From IMG/VR virus record IMGVR_UViG_3300050015_000878, positions 1-64,000 of that record: a stretch of DNA of 64,000 bases; one strand, 5' to 3'. Positions 16,725 through 26,225 of the stretch are shown here, one piece after another. Origin of the DNA: a virus. The notes below the pieces were generated by a model, which was not told the origin of the DNA, did not search any database, and was given only the letters and a program-made list of their open reading frames with translations. The position numbers were made by a program, and so were the translations under genes. Each line of letters starts with the position of its first letter. Position 1 is the first letter of the stretch.

Positions 16725-17509
16725 AATTTTGCTTTATTTAAATCCACAACAACCACACCCTTTTGAGTAACAACCCAAGCTGCGCACTTGTTTGCAAACT
16801 GAATTGCTTTGGAAATATCTTTATTTTTCATATAATCTGCAACCAAAGCCGCAAGGAAAGTATCTCCTGCACCACTTAAATCTCTGACTGGGTGTTCATC
16901 GTCTTCATTTAAAATCTCTTGATAATCAAAAATACCTACTTTATTGTGTGAATACATTGCCCCCTTTTTACCGAGAGTTACAACTAATATATTACTGTAT
17001 TGAAAGTCCAACCATTGTTTATTTTTCAGAAATTCTTTTTCGTTTATTTTAACACAAAAAACCTTATCACACCAATGACCAAAATCTTTCTTCGTGTCCA
17101 TAAAAACCAACGGATGTGAATTTGCAATGTGTTCTATTACTTCCTCACTAATAAAACCCTTATCATAGTCACTAATAACAATTGCTTCGTATTGACTATA
17201 ATCAAACGCCATTTGCCTATCATATATGTTTGGTCCAACAAATATCATGTCGTTTTCATCAACCCGAAGTAACATCTGATTTGAAACTTCATCAACATAT
17301 CGGGTTTTTGTTATGCCACTATATGTGTGGATATCTGCATCAATACCTAATGCAAGTAAGTTTGCATAGACATTCACAGCCATACCACCATTAGACTTAT
17401 CACCCAAAGGTTTAAAAACGGGTACTGGTGCTTCAGGACTTAACCTGTCGCATTTTCCATAGCGAAACACATCTTTACAACCGTCACCGATTACTAATAC
17501 TTTACTCAC
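16721..17509 (-). CDS. PfkB-family sugar kinase, HldE kinase-domain-like
   Basis: The 262-residue ribokinase-fold protein has the substrate motif near the start (GDGCKDVFRYGKCDRLSPEAP), a GGMAVNVYANLLALG stretch typical of heptose kinases, and the catalytic/anion-hole motif DLSGAGDTFLAAL near residue 210. It likely phosphorylates heptose-7-phosphate at C1. It is shorter than the usual 300+ residues of the HldE kinase domain. A 4-nt overlap joins it to the WecB-like gene upstream. Confidence 0.83.
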   Translation of the reverse strand: MSKVLVIGDGCKDVFRYGKCDRLSPEAPVPVFKPLGDKSNGGMAVNVYANLLALGIDADIHTYSGITKTRYVDEVSNQMLLRVDENDMIFVGPNIYDRQMAFDYSQYEAIVISDYDKGFISEEVIEHIANSHPLVFMDTKKDFGHWCDKVFCVKINEKEFLKNKQWLDFQYSNILVVTLGKKGAMYSHNKVGIFDYQEILNEDDEHPVRDLSGAGDTFLAALVADYMKNKDISKAIQFANKCAAWVVTQKGVVVVDLNKAKL

Positions 17510-18537
17510 TGTAATCTCTTTAAAATCTCAATTATTTTTTCCGCAGCGTGACCATCACCAAATGGGCACTCTACATTTATTTCATAATCATTATGTACTT
17601 CGTCAAAAAAGTACTTTAAGTCTTCTGGTCTTGTTACCAAAAGACCATTTACACCAATTGCTTCCGGACGTTCTGTAACAATTCGGCAAGTTAAACATAT
17701 TTTATTGAAAAAACAAGATTCTTCCTGAAGTCCACCACTATCAGTTATTACCATACGACACTGAACCAGTAATTCAAGCATATCCTCATATGGCAATGGG
17801 TCAATAACTACAACATTTTTTAATAAATGCTTCCATTTCTGCACATTTGGATTTGGATGCATTGGTAATATGAAAGCATATTGTGGATATTCCGTTGCAA
17901 GTTTTTCCAACTCAGTAAACCATCTGTCCATCCAATGATGATTTTCACGCCTATGTAATGTAACCAAAATTTTGTTGGTATATATGCATTTATCTTTATA
18001 TAACAAGAGATTATCAATGACCGTATTACCAACAACATAAACATCATCCAAAATTTTTTCTCCCGCAAGATTTCTTGCTGCCCAATCAGTTGGACATAGG
18101 TGAATATCTGCAATTTGTGATATTATTCTCCTGTTGACTTCTTCGGGATATGGGTTTTCTTTGTCGTATGTTCGGAGTCCGGCTTCCAGGTGTATTACTT
18201 TAATACCATGATGAAATGCAGACAGTGCTACCGCAAATGCCGATGTGGTATCGCCTTGGACCATTACATATGCATCAACGAATTTACCTGTTTCTGTGTT
18301 GAGTTTACAGAAAGACCGAAAAAATTCCCACAACTGTCCTGTTATCGAACTAACAATCGAATCCAGTCTGTTGGGTTTATTCTCGATATTAAGAATCCAA
18401 TCATATTCGAATTCTCCTATGTGAACCTGTTGTCCAGTGAATAGTATGTTAAACTCAAAATTATTCTTCCTTAATTCATCGATAATCGGCTTAAGTTTAA
18501 TGTATTCTGGTCGTGTGCCGTATGCTAATAATATCAT
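17506..18537 (-). CDS. UDP-N-acetylglucosamine 2-epimerase, WecB-like
   Basis: The 343-residue GT-B-fold epimerase interconverts UDP-GlcNAc and UDP-ManNAc. Recognisable motifs are the N-terminal GTRPEYIKLKP, VQGDTTSAFA near 95, HLEAGLRTYD near 118, PEEVNRRIIS near 131 and TDSGGLQEES near 268, all at the usual places in the family. Length is normal. The product would feed the glycosyltransferases encoded upstream in this operon. Confidence 0.9.
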   Translation of the reverse strand: MILLAYGTRPEYIKLKPIIDELRKNNFEFNILFTGQQVHIGEFEYDWILNIENKPNRLDSIVSSITGQLWEFFRSFCKLNTETGKFVDAYVMVQGDTTSAFAVALSAFHHGIKVIHLEAGLRTYDKENPYPEEVNRRIISQIADIHLCPTDWAARNLAGEKILDDVYVVGNTVIDNLLLYKDKCIYTNKILVTLHRRENHHWMDRWFTELEKLATEYPQYAFILPMHPNPNVQKWKHLLKNVVVIDPLPYEDMLELLVQCRMVITDSGGLQEESCFFNKICLTCRIVTERPEAIGVNGLLVTRPEDLKYFFDEVHNDYEINVECPFGDGHAAEKIIEILKRLQ

Positions 18538-19301
18538 TGTAAATCTTTTAATACTTCAGGTAATTCTTCGTTAAACTCAACTGCCTTACACCAAGCAGGT
18601 GGATTAACAGGATGCATATTAACCATGTCTGGTGTCCATTTAAGCCATATATTATTAAACCACGCATCTACATCAAAATCATTATGATGACCCCAAGTTT
18701 TTAACTTTTCTCTGAGTTCACTATCGGTTAATACGTATGATGCATGATAACAAATGGCATTTGGAATATTAATGGTTGATATCCCCGTAGGTTTTCTTTT
18801 TCTTTCGAACCTATTTCCTCTGTTTAGGTTAATAAATATTTGGGGGTGACCAACAATTTGACTGCCTAAATTAGCTACTGTTATATGTTTAAATGATTTC
18901 CAGAAACTTATCCACCCACAAGTATAAATGTCGTAGCCGGGATGATTAACAATAAACATTTTCATCTGCTCAAAGCCATCGTGAAAATAAAATTCGTCTG
19001 CATCATGAATCATAAGATAGTCAATACCATCTTCTTTGGCTCTGTCAACACATGCATTCCTTTGTGCTTCTTCGGTAAGCCAATCACCTAAAATCAAGAC
19101 AATTTTATCAGCAAATCTCGATTCTCTTATTATTTTCAAGTCAAAAGAATTTACATATTCTTGTCTTGCGGTGGGGTTATATCCCCAAGGCTTATCGCTA
19201 TATGCAATATAAATTTTATCTACATGTGGATATGCATTTTCAATATTTCTCATAATCCACTTGTCTTGACCGAACAATACTATGTGTGTTGCAAATTTCA
19301 T
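18534..19301 (-). CDS. Glycosyltransferase-like protein (GT-A type)
   Basis: The 255-residue protein has a Rossmann-like start and a DxD-type metal/nucleotide motif in YLMIHDADEFYFHD near residue 97. The C-terminal third has a histidine near CYHASYVL. This is the layout of small GT2-like transferases in capsule and LPS clusters. Donor and acceptor cannot be read from the sequence. It overlaps both neighbours by four bases. Confidence 0.72.
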   Translation of the reverse strand: MKFATHIVLFGQDKWIMRNIENAYPHVDKIYIAYSDKPWGYNPTARQEYVNSFDLKIIRESRFADKIVLILGDWLTEEAQRNACVDRAKEDGIDYLMIHDADEFYFHDGFEQMKMFIVNHPGYDIYTCGWISFWKSFKHITVANLGSQIVGHPQIFINLNRGNRFERKRKPTGISTINIPNAICYHASYVLTDSELREKLKTWGHHNDFDVDAWFNNIWLKWTPDMVNMHPVNPPAWCKAVEFNEELPEVLKDLQ

Positions 19302-19933
19302 TTCTTTTTAGCTATTAAACATCCACAATCGGTTACAGAATCTTTAAATCCCTGAAAACCATCAAACATATGTTTCATTTCATCCCACGCACGCCAAACC
19401 CCGCATTGGTCTGGTTTACTTCTTTGCCAATAATCGTGCGTCCAAACATAATATTTATTTTGCATGTTATATTTAAGTATTAACTCAATTTCTTTTCTTA
19501 CGTGCTCTTCTGTGTGGTCACCATCCTGTATAATTAAATCGAAATCAAATGGTTCTGACAATATTTTCAGCGAATCGTCAAGAACACGTTTAAAATTATT
19601 TGAATGTAACTTGTCATATTCAAGTCTTTCTTGAATGTCAAGCAATGTGACTTCACCGCAACCATTCATTTCAACCGCCTGCAATATGTGATTAGAACTT
19701 CTACCAAGAAAATTACCGATTTCCAATATTCTTTTTGGCTTTAAAATGCGCATCAACACAAATATTGACTTGCCCTCACTTTCCCATATGCTTCCTGCAG
19801 GTTCTTCGGGATAGCCACCATATAACGACTCATCATAATAACCACAAAAATCCGTAAGATTAACTCCCGTTAGTTTTTCAAACCCAATAAAATACGTCTT
19901 TATAAAGTCTTCCCTTTTATCCATTTTTTTCAA
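19298..19933 (-). CDS. Class I SAM-dependent methyltransferase
   Basis: The 211-residue protein shows RILEIGNFLGRSSNHIL near residue 69 as a glycine-containing SAM motif I, an acidic LLDIQE at the end of strand 2, and FDLIIQDGDH near 133 as motif IV. It resembles class I methyltransferases of polysaccharide clusters, so a sugar residue is the likely substrate. The start at 19933 overlaps the next methyltransferase by 17 bases; the ATG three codons later is an alternative. Confidence 0.75.
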   Translation of the reverse strand: MKKMDKREDFIKTYFIGFEKLTGVNLTDFCGYYDESLYGGYPEEPAGSIWESEGKSIFVLMRILKPKRILEIGNFLGRSSNHILQAVEMNGCGEVTLLDIQERLEYDKLHSNNFKRVLDDSLKILSEPFDFDLIIQDGDHTEEHVRKEIELILKYNMQNKYYVWTHDYWQRSKPDQCGVWRAWDEMKHMFDGFQGFKDSVTDCGCLIAKKK

Positions 19934-20480
19934 ACATAAAAAATTTTGCTGAAGTCAATAAAAAATTATCAACCTCTTCTATTAATTTAAAATCTTTACG
20001 ATTCTCTTCCACCCAATCAGTAAACTTGCGATGAATGACATGTGGTGCACTACTATCGTAGCTATTAAAATTTGACGAAAATATTAACACGTATTTCTTT
20101 GACCCATCAAACAATCTGGTCAAATATTTTTCATATTCCTCTTGAGAAAGAATGTGATATACTACGTCTAAGGATATACACAAATCTGCTTGGGGCAAAT
20201 CCGACATTAATGAACAAAAATTCATGGCTTTATTGTTCTTAAACTTTTCGTGGCATAAATAAAGTGCATATGAAGATATGTCATAACCCATATAACTATC
20301 AAAACCCTTTAACAGACTAATTTGATTACCATCACCACACCCAAAGTCCGATATTGTTTTAATTCCGAACTTCGTGATATAATTATTAATCACAGTCGCT
20401 TTATGGTCGGCAGTTTCGCCATACGACCCATTACCCGAATTACCGCCTGCTCTATATCTCTCTTCCCAATAATTATTCAT
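19917..20480 (-). CDS. Class I SAM-dependent methyltransferase
   Basis: A second, unrelated 187-residue methyltransferase: ISDFGCGDGNQISLL near residue 43 is a textbook motif I, MGYDISSYAL the motif II region and ADLCISLDVVYHI motif IV. It belongs to the Methyltransf_25-like group. The target is probably a sugar or glycan intermediate, given the operon. Confidence 0.78.
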   Translation of the reverse strand: MNNYWEERYRAGGNSGNGSYGETADHKATVINNYITKFGIKTISDFGCGDGNQISLLKGFDSYMGYDISSYALYLCHEKFKNNKAMNFCSLMSDLPQADLCISLDVVYHILSQEEYEKYLTRLFDGSKKYVLIFSSNFNSYDSSAPHVIHRKFTDWVEENRKDFKLIEEVDNFLLTSAKFFMFEKNG

Positions 20481-20490
20481 AATTAATTTA

Positions 20491-21144
20491 TTAATCGCTC
20501 CACCCTCTTAAACCTGCGTTTAGATGAATATACCCAACTTGTGGTGGCATTTCAACATTATATAGCATAGATTCACTGTGTACATATTTAATTATATTTG
20601 ATTTTAAGTTTGTTGTTGCAATTTTTTTATAAAACCAAAGTTCGGGACAAATACTACCATTTTTATATTTGTCAATTTCCGATTCACTTTTTAATAGCGA
20701 AATTTTAGTAAACAATGCTTCAACCGCCCTTCTATTCATAAATATCACTTCCATCATTGCATATTCATTGCCATACCACACGGGGTTTCTATATACTAAA
20801 TCACATTTATTTTCGAAAACACTTGTTATATGGTTCATAACAACATCAATAGACTTTGGATTTATTCTGACATCATCGTGTGAAAAAATTAAAACATCGA
20901 AATCTGTTTCCAATGACATATTACATGACAACATCAGTCCATTAACACATCCAATTTTATGTTGGGGTGTTTCCATGTAATATTTAATACTTAGGTTATT
21001 TTCTTGACTAAAAAACTCATCATTTTTATAACTATTACACGCAATAAACTCTTGTGCGTCAGGAAAAAAACTTCTTTCAATATTTATTGTTTCCTTTAAC
21101 GTTTTAAATCTATTATAAACATTATGTGCAAAAACTATTTTCAT
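20491..21144 (-). CDS. Putative glycosyltransferase (GT-A type)
   Basis: The 217-residue protein contains DVLIFSHDDVRINP near residue 87, a DD-type metal motif following a beta strand, and an N-terminal strand with an FKTLKETINI helix. The pattern matches small GT2-like transferases found beside methyltransferases in surface-glycan clusters. A 10-nt gap separates it from the methyltransferase downstream. Confidence 0.65.
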   Translation of the reverse strand: MKIVFAHNVYNRFKTLKETINIERSFFPDAQEFIACNSYKNDEFFSQENNLSIKYYMETPQHKIGCVNGLMLSCNMSLETDFDVLIFSHDDVRINPKSIDVVMNHITSVFENKCDLVYRNPVWYGNEYAMMEVIFMNRRAVEALFTKISLLKSESEIDKYKNGSICPELWFYKKIATTNLKSNIIKYVHSESMLYNVEMPPQVGYIHLNAGLRGWSD

Positions 21145-21153
21145 CTTACTAAT

Positions 21154-21882
21154 TTACCATATACAAACTTTATTTAATGTGTCAGCACCACGCAAATACC
21201 CTCTTGTTGGACCAAGACTCATCATTGAATCTAATGTCGAACCTGCGTCCAGATAAGTGTTGTTGGGGGAAGACTTAAAACATTCCATGATTAGAATGTT
21301 CGAAAACGGACCTGCACAGAAGAGAAACAAATGATTTTCAATTTTTTTCTCTTCGATATATTTTTTCATCTTACCAACCAACTCAAAATCTTGCATCCAC
21401 GCATTAGTACCAACGTAAAACGTCTGTACTATTTTACCTGCAAAGGGCAAGTGATTAATAACTGCCTTGTTGTTTACTACCATAACAACATTATAATTGT
21501 TAAACTCAGGAATTATTGTTTTCACATAGTTGGGATAGTTTGCATTGACAAATATATTACCCCATGTCAGATGCTCATCGTCCTGTCCTGTTAGTGCTTT
21601 TAATTTTTCGTGTTTCTCGTTACCAACACAACATCTACATGCAATTCCAACATAATAATTGTCTGCCTTGTATTGTGCAGATTCAAGTAATTTTTCCCTG
21701 AAGTATCCGTGGTCTGGTTGATTTGGGTCATAAATAAACTCACCGTTTAATTTTTGCCTTAAGTCAATGAATTCGTTGAAAAGAATAATCATTTCACCGT
21801 CATTGTTTCTTGAAACAGCAAAAGGTATGTGATTTTTTATCTTTTCTTGAAACTTTATAAAATCTCCACCAAATGTTTTCAT
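21154..21882 (-). CDS. GT-D-fold glycosyltransferase (DUF1792-like)
   Basis: The 242-residue protein carries FAVSRNNDGEMIILF near residue 23; an R..DGE signature is the key nucleotide-sugar motif of the GT-D (DUF1792) family, known from Streptococcus glycoprotein glycosylation. Mid-protein strands (YNVVMVVNNKAVI; HLFLFCAGPFSNI) fit the Rossmann core. Assignment rests on the motif and the operon; the sugar is unknown. Confidence 0.65.
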   Translation of the reverse strand: MKTFGGDFIKFQEKIKNHIPFAVSRNNDGEMIILFNEFIDLRQKLNGEFIYDPNQPDHGYFREKLLESAQYKADNYYVGIACRCCVGNEKHEKLKALTGQDDEHLTWGNIFVNANYPNYVKTIIPEFNNYNVVMVVNNKAVINHLPFAGKIVQTFYVGTNAWMQDFELVGKMKKYIEEKKIENHLFLFCAGPFSNILIMECFKSSPNNTYLDAGSTLDSMMSLGPTRGYLRGADTLNKVCIW

Positions 21883-21883
21883 A

Positions 21884-22618
21884 TCATTTAATATTATTTA
21901 CAGTTTTCCAACCATTATTTATACAATGTACACAAATCTCACCACGTAAATCCAGGTGATTTCCAATTCTCCATGAAGCATTTGCATCACTGCCAACCTC
22001 ATTACCTGTTCGAAAATCCGAACTCCAGAGATTCTGATTATTATCTGGATGTGGTGGAACAAATGTATTAATGTTGCCGTACTTTTGTGCTAAGTAAGAA
22101 AATGTAATATCTTCACCATTATCCCAAGAATATGGCTTTTCATACCACATATATTTTGCCCATTCTTGTCTAAAAAACCAAGCATGTCCAACTAAATCAA
22201 CACGTTCAACTTTATTGGAGTGTCCACCATTCCAACCGAACTTATGATGAGGATAATACCCTTTACAGTCAACAATTACACCACTACCACCAAGTATACC
22301 GTTGCTTTCAGGTTTTTCAATTGTTTCTACACAATTTTTAAACCAGTCCTTCTGTGGAAGTATATCATCATCAAACATTGCAACGAACTTTGTTTTAAGC
22401 ATTGGTAGTATGGAAAATCTACCCCAAAATTTAGTGTTCCAGTTACATGCATATGTTCGTATATCTTTATCAACAGGAAAATATTGTGCAACATCTGTTT
22501 TATTGTACCAAACATGAATGTTTTCGCTTTTAATTTCAACTGACTGTGCCTTTACTGCTTGAATTTGTCTTTCGAGCATATAGGGTCTTTTATATACATT
22601 TAATACAACACTAATCAT
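21884..22618 (-). CDS. Family 2-like glycosyltransferase
   Basis: The 244-residue protein begins MISVVLNVYKRPYMLERQI, the usual GT2 first strand, and has FVAMFDDDILPQKDW near residue 75 as the DxD metal site. A later FRQEWAKYMWYEKPYSWDNGED segment probably holds the catalytic base. It overlaps the adjoining glycosyltransferase gene by four bases. Confidence 0.8.
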   Translation of the reverse strand: MISVVLNVYKRPYMLERQIQAVKAQSVEIKSENIHVWYNKTDVAQYFPVDKDIRTYACNWNTKFWGRFSILPMLKTKFVAMFDDDILPQKDWFKNCVETIEKPESNGILGGSGVIVDCKGYYPHHKFGWNGGHSNKVERVDLVGHAWFFRQEWAKYMWYEKPYSWDNGEDITFSYLAQKYGNINTFVPPHPDNNQNLWSSDFRTGNEVGSDANASWRIGNHLDLRGEICVHCINNGWKTVNNIK

Positions 22619-23592
22619 AATTTTTCAATATATTTTTGAGTATAAACACCGCCACCCCTTCTTGAGTCTGCATGAAGTTGTGAATCATCATTGCCGTCAT
22701 GATAAACCATAGAATATTGTGTTCTGAAAATCCAACAACTCATTTCTTTAATTGCATCGTTTATTTGATTCCACGCACGCACAGGTGTTCCTGGTTTACT
22801 CACCGCAACAGCATCAACGGGTTTCATCTTATATTCCATGTGTTTAATAACAGCATCGTCTATTAGTGCAATTCCATCCACAAAATCTTTTCTCTGCCAC
22901 CATTGTTCGTGCTCAGTTATTTTTTTAAATGACCATAAATGTGGTGCAATTGCCATAATTCTGCCATTTTCTGCCTTTTTACTAAAAAACATATCCACAA
23001 CCGCATCCAAGAATCCTTTAGAAAGTATAAAATCGTCATCCATCTGTAAAACAACATGACAAGTAATATTCTTTAAAAATTCCCACATCTGATTATAACA
23101 ATACCAGTGCAACACCTTTCCGTTGGGGGTTTTATTTTCAATGTATGTAAGATTTGAAAACTCATTTATTAAACTACCATATCTCGTATCAGTTGAACCG
23201 TCATTGAGAAGTATTATTTTTATTGTATATTTTGTTGGTTGCTCGTGAAATTGTTGTATTAATCTCCGAACCTTTTCATATCTATTGTGTGACGGTATGC
23301 AAATAACTACGTCATAATCAACAAATGCTTTTTTTTCATATATTCTAAAGCCACTTGCGCCATTTTCAGCACGTAAAGCAGTACGTTCAGAATTATTTAA
23401 TCGACTCACATCAATATATGTGTTCTGTTTATCTTGTAAATAGACATCAGCACGTTTTCTATTTCTAATTTCATCCAAATCATCCATTGCTTTATTTCCT
23501 CTTTTATCGAGAAATAATAATTTCTGATTTCGTAATTCGATTTTCTTCTCGATTAACCTCTTTCTCGAAATTTTTTGCCTTTTCATTACCAA
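22615..23592 (-). CDS. Family 2 glycosyltransferase with basic N-terminus
   Basis: A 95-residue Lys/Arg-rich N-terminal segment precedes a standard GT2 domain: VVICIPSHNRYEKVRRLIQQ near 95-115, ILLNDGSTDTRY near 127 and VVLQMDDDFILSKGF near 181. The basic extension is unusual and could bind a membrane surface or polyanion. The 325-residue gene overlaps its upstream neighbour by 7 bases. Confidence 0.8.
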   Translation of the reverse strand: MVMKRQKISRKRLIEKKIELRNQKLLFLDKRGNKAMDDLDEIRNRKRADVYLQDKQNTYIDVSRLNNSERTALRAENGASGFRIYEKKAFVDYDVVICIPSHNRYEKVRRLIQQFHEQPTKYTIKIILLNDGSTDTRYGSLINEFSNLTYIENKTPNGKVLHWYCYNQMWEFLKNITCHVVLQMDDDFILSKGFLDAVVDMFFSKKAENGRIMAIAPHLWSFKKITEHEQWWQRKDFVDGIALIDDAVIKHMEYKMKPVDAVAVSKPGTPVRAWNQINDAIKEMSCWIFRTQYSMVYHDGNDDSQLHADSRRGGGVYTQKYIEKL

Positions 23593-25196
23593 CTTTCAGC
23601 TATAACTTCCTCATATAGTGTAAATACTTTATTGGCAGAAAAGTCCGAGTGATATTTTTCCAAGTCCTGTGGAACTTCCTGTAATTCCTTATTTTGAATG
23701 TTTCCTTGGTCATCCACAACATATATCCAACCTGGTTTTCCACATAAAAATCCCTCAATGGTTGTTCTGCCTTTAAAAATTCCTGCAGTATAGTCACACT
23801 TCTTAATGTATTCTTCGACATTCTGCTTAACCCCAAGATATTTCACATGGTCGCCAACGAGAATATTAGCATACCCGCCATTATCCGCACCGATTATCTG
23901 TAATAATTGACCATTCGTTCTGGTCATTTCAACTAAGTCGAGTAAAATGTTTTTTCTTAAATGGTCAAGTGTACCAATAAACAGTACAATCTCTTTGGGA
24001 TTCTTAACAGGCGTATAGTTTGTATTAAACCTCTTAGTATCGAATGGATTGTCAATTGTGACAATCTTATCAGCCTCAATACCGTAAGACCTAATATAAT
24101 CGGTGATGCTATCACGAATACTTATGTATCTCGCAATTCTTGGATTGATAATTGGTTCTTCGAAGGTAGGTATGACTTCGCTTCTGACATGCATAACTGC
24201 AGGAGTATTCGGGTATAAGCCTAACATAAGTTCCCCGATAGGTTTGTGGTTAATGTGAATGATATCGAATTCCTGCTCATTTTTAATAAAATGAAATTTA
24301 CCGTCTTGGTCCAGTACATAATTGGGTAAATTTATGTAACTGCAAACTCTTACACCATTTGCAAGTGCTTTCTTGTGTAATGGTTCGCCAACAACTTGAG
24401 AAATTATAGTAACATCACAACCCTGTTTAACAAGTTCCTTTGAAAGTTCGTAATTTGACATTTCAGAACCCGTGTAGTTTTTAAAGAACTGACAGCAGAG
24501 CAGTACTTTTAATCTACCCTCAGAAACATGACGAATAGGTAAATTATATTCACTGGCGAACTTTATCCTATTTCTGTCCCAATCTGGATTAGTTTGACCC
24601 ATTGACTTGTGTAATACTCTTATTGAGGCGGTTACACCAATATTAACATCTTTCAGATAGTTATCTACACAAAATGGTAAGTCATAAAAGTGAAATAAAC
24701 CATAATTCTCGTTGAAATTTTTAACTATTTGGTCGGGGTCAACACCCATGAATAAACCATCAATAATTATAACTGGTTTTACTCCGTTGAATTGTGGTGA
24801 ATACTCACTTACCCATGTACTCATGCCGTTTGTGTGTTCAACAATACCATACATTTTGCTTCTGTCTTCCCACCACATGCCAGATGCCGGGAGAAATGTT
24901 GTCCCCGCAAGTCCAATAATTGCGTAGTCGGTATGATTAAATTGGTTTAACAATACTTTTCCCCAGTTTTTTGTCTTATATACCATGTCGTTATGACAAA
25001 AAACAAACACACAATCTTTTTCTGCGTGGGTTTTTAGTGCATCGTTATAAATCTGTGGCAAACCAAACTGTCCAAAGTTCGGATAACAAATGGTTTTATG
25101 TTGAACTCCAATAGTCTCTTTTATGTGTGATATGAATTTATTATTTTCTTCCTCAGACAAATGTGAGGAAAACACTACGACAATATTATTTTTCAT
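23586..25196 (-). CDS. Two-domain glycosyltransferase (GT-A plus GT-B)
   Basis: The 536-residue protein seems to join two transferase modules. Residues 1-205: GT-A-like, with CVFVFCHNDMVYKTKNW near 63-79 as an acidic nucleotide motif. Residues 206-536: GT4-like GT-B fold starting KVLLCCQFFKNYTGSEMSNY, with a C-terminal LFIGTLDHLRKNILLDL strand and a donor-site glutamate in TTIEGFLCGKPG. Such fusions add two sugars in sequence. It is the first enzyme gene after KilA-N, overlapping it by 11 bases. Confidence 0.8.
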   Translation of the reverse strand: MKNNIVVVFSSHLSEEENNKFISHIKETIGVQHKTICYPNFGQFGLPQIYNDALKTHAEKDCVFVFCHNDMVYKTKNWGKVLLNQFNHTDYAIIGLAGTTFLPASGMWWEDRSKMYGIVEHTNGMSTWVSEYSPQFNGVKPVIIIDGLFMGVDPDQIVKNFNENYGLFHFYDLPFCVDNYLKDVNIGVTASIRVLHKSMGQTNPDWDRNRIKFASEYNLPIRHVSEGRLKVLLCCQFFKNYTGSEMSNYELSKELVKQGCDVTIISQVVGEPLHKKALANGVRVCSYINLPNYVLDQDGKFHFIKNEQEFDIIHINHKPIGELMLGLYPNTPAVMHVRSEVIPTFEEPIINPRIARYISIRDSITDYIRSYGIEADKIVTIDNPFDTKRFNTNYTPVKNPKEIVLFIGTLDHLRKNILLDLVEMTRTNGQLLQIIGADNGGYANILVGDHVKYLGVKQNVEEYIKKCDYTAGIFKGRTTIEGFLCGKPGWIYVVDDQGNIQNKELQEVPQDLEKYHSDFSANKVFTLYEEVIAESW

Positions 25197-25875
25197 TTAG
25201 CTTATATATTTCTACCTGTGCTTCCAATAATGCTTTTGTTTTTTCCATAGAATAGTCTCTATTAAAACATCCAATTAAAATGCTTTGTAAATTTTTTCTT
25301 AATTTTAATTCTGATTCGCTTGCATGTTGCCAAGGATTAGCTGGAAAAGTTTTTCCAAACACTAATATCTGAATTGTTCTTGCTTTATCCTTATAATCTT
25401 CCATTGTGGCTTCTTTATCAAAACGTCTCATGTAATACATATTTACCGCATTACACAATTCGCCATACAAATCAGAAGTTTCTTTACGTAATTCAATGAG
25501 GCTATCATAAACAAATTTTATTACATGATACTCAAATTTAGGATTAAGCCACATTGAGAATTTAATGAAAAGATATGGATGCATCCATATCTCATCTGGC
25601 TTTCTTCCCATAAGAGTGTTTCCACCCTTTTTAATCGTAAATGCCTGATTTTGAGCCAAGTCACTATTCTGACTTGGGATATTTTCTTCTTTAAAAAGGA
25701 CCTCAATGAAATCCTCTGTCTGTTTTAAACCCAAAAAATTTGCAATTTTTTTTGTGTCGTTATTAGACCTGTTCCATTGTTGAATTAAATAACTTGCATT
25801 GAACATTTCGTCTTTTGTACGCTGATTAACTAAATAATCACCCATTTGACGAACCATTATCACACTACTTTTCAT
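25186..25875 (-). CDS. KilA-N domain DNA-binding protein
   Basis: The 229-residue protein has the KilA-N/APSES-type core: FNASYLIQQWNRSN near residue 25, a GGNTLMGRKPDEIWMHPYL segment near 87, and KFSMWLNPKFEYHVIKFVYDSL near 108-130. The C-terminal 100 residues are helical, as in the extra domain of phage antirepressors. It heads the glycan operon behind a host-type promoter, so it may regulate that operon, but this is inferred from position. Confidence 0.82.
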   Translation of the reverse strand: MKSSVIMVRQMGDYLVNQRTKDEMFNASYLIQQWNRSNNDTKKIANFLGLKQTEDFIEVLFKEENIPSQNSDLAQNQAFTIKKGGNTLMGRKPDEIWMHPYLFIKFSMWLNPKFEYHVIKFVYDSLIELRKETSDLYGELCNAVNMYYMRRFDKEATMEDYKDKARTIQILVFGKTFPANPWQHASESELKLRKNLQSILIGCFNRDYSMEKTKALLEAQVEIYKLNEK

Positions 25876-25902
25876 TTATTTCTATTTACGATTTAATTTT
25901 CG

Positions 25903-25933
25903 CAAATATAAACAATAAAAAAGTCAATGTCAA
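25903..25933 (-). promoter_or_regulatory. Strong host-type promoter for the KilA-N/glycan operon
   Basis: On the minus strand TTG (25931-25933, part of TTGACA) is followed by exactly 20 nt and TATATTTG (25903-25910). Transcription would begin near 25895, 20 nt before the KilA-N start. Confidence 0.75.
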
Positions 25934-25941
25934 GGTATTTT

Positions 25942-26223
25942 TTAAACTTCGATAAATATTCCGTTTTTCAGCCACCCATGATAGGTACACTTCAGTCCTT
26001 CATCGGTTATCGAGTTACAAACTATTGACGGATGTAAGGTTTTGGTGTCTTGGTCATAAATGTGAGGACCAGTAGAAGTTTTACCGCATTTGGGACAGCA
26101 AATGATTAGTCCACGTGAGATTAATTTACCGTCTTTATCGTTTCTGACGTAAACAATACATTCACCACGGACTAATTCATCCGGATATGCGTCTTGTTTT
26201 ATTACTGCCAGTAATTCTGCCAT
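25942..26223 (-). CDS. Small zinc-binding protein, DUF6527-like
   Basis: The 93-residue protein has CCPKCGKTSTGPHIY near residue 42 and KCTYHGWLKNGIF near 78, giving a CxxC...C.YH metal site plus a W/NG motif. This is the pattern of the small DUF6527 family, often found in phage and plasmid DNA; its biochemical role is not known. It resembles a Rieske motif only superficially. It closes the baseplate operon, two bases after the 103-residue gene. Confidence 0.6.
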   Translation of the reverse strand: MAELLAVIKQDAYPDELVRGECIVYVRNDKDGKLISRGLIICCPKCGKTSTGPHIYDQDTKTLHPSIVCNSITDEGLKCTYHGWLKNGIFIEV

Positions 26224-26225
26224 GT

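Noticed and set aside
25942-26223. Rieske iron-sulfur protein
   Set aside because: The CTYHGW segment looks similar, but the paired CxH...CxxH spacing is missing; the DUF6527-like pattern fits better.
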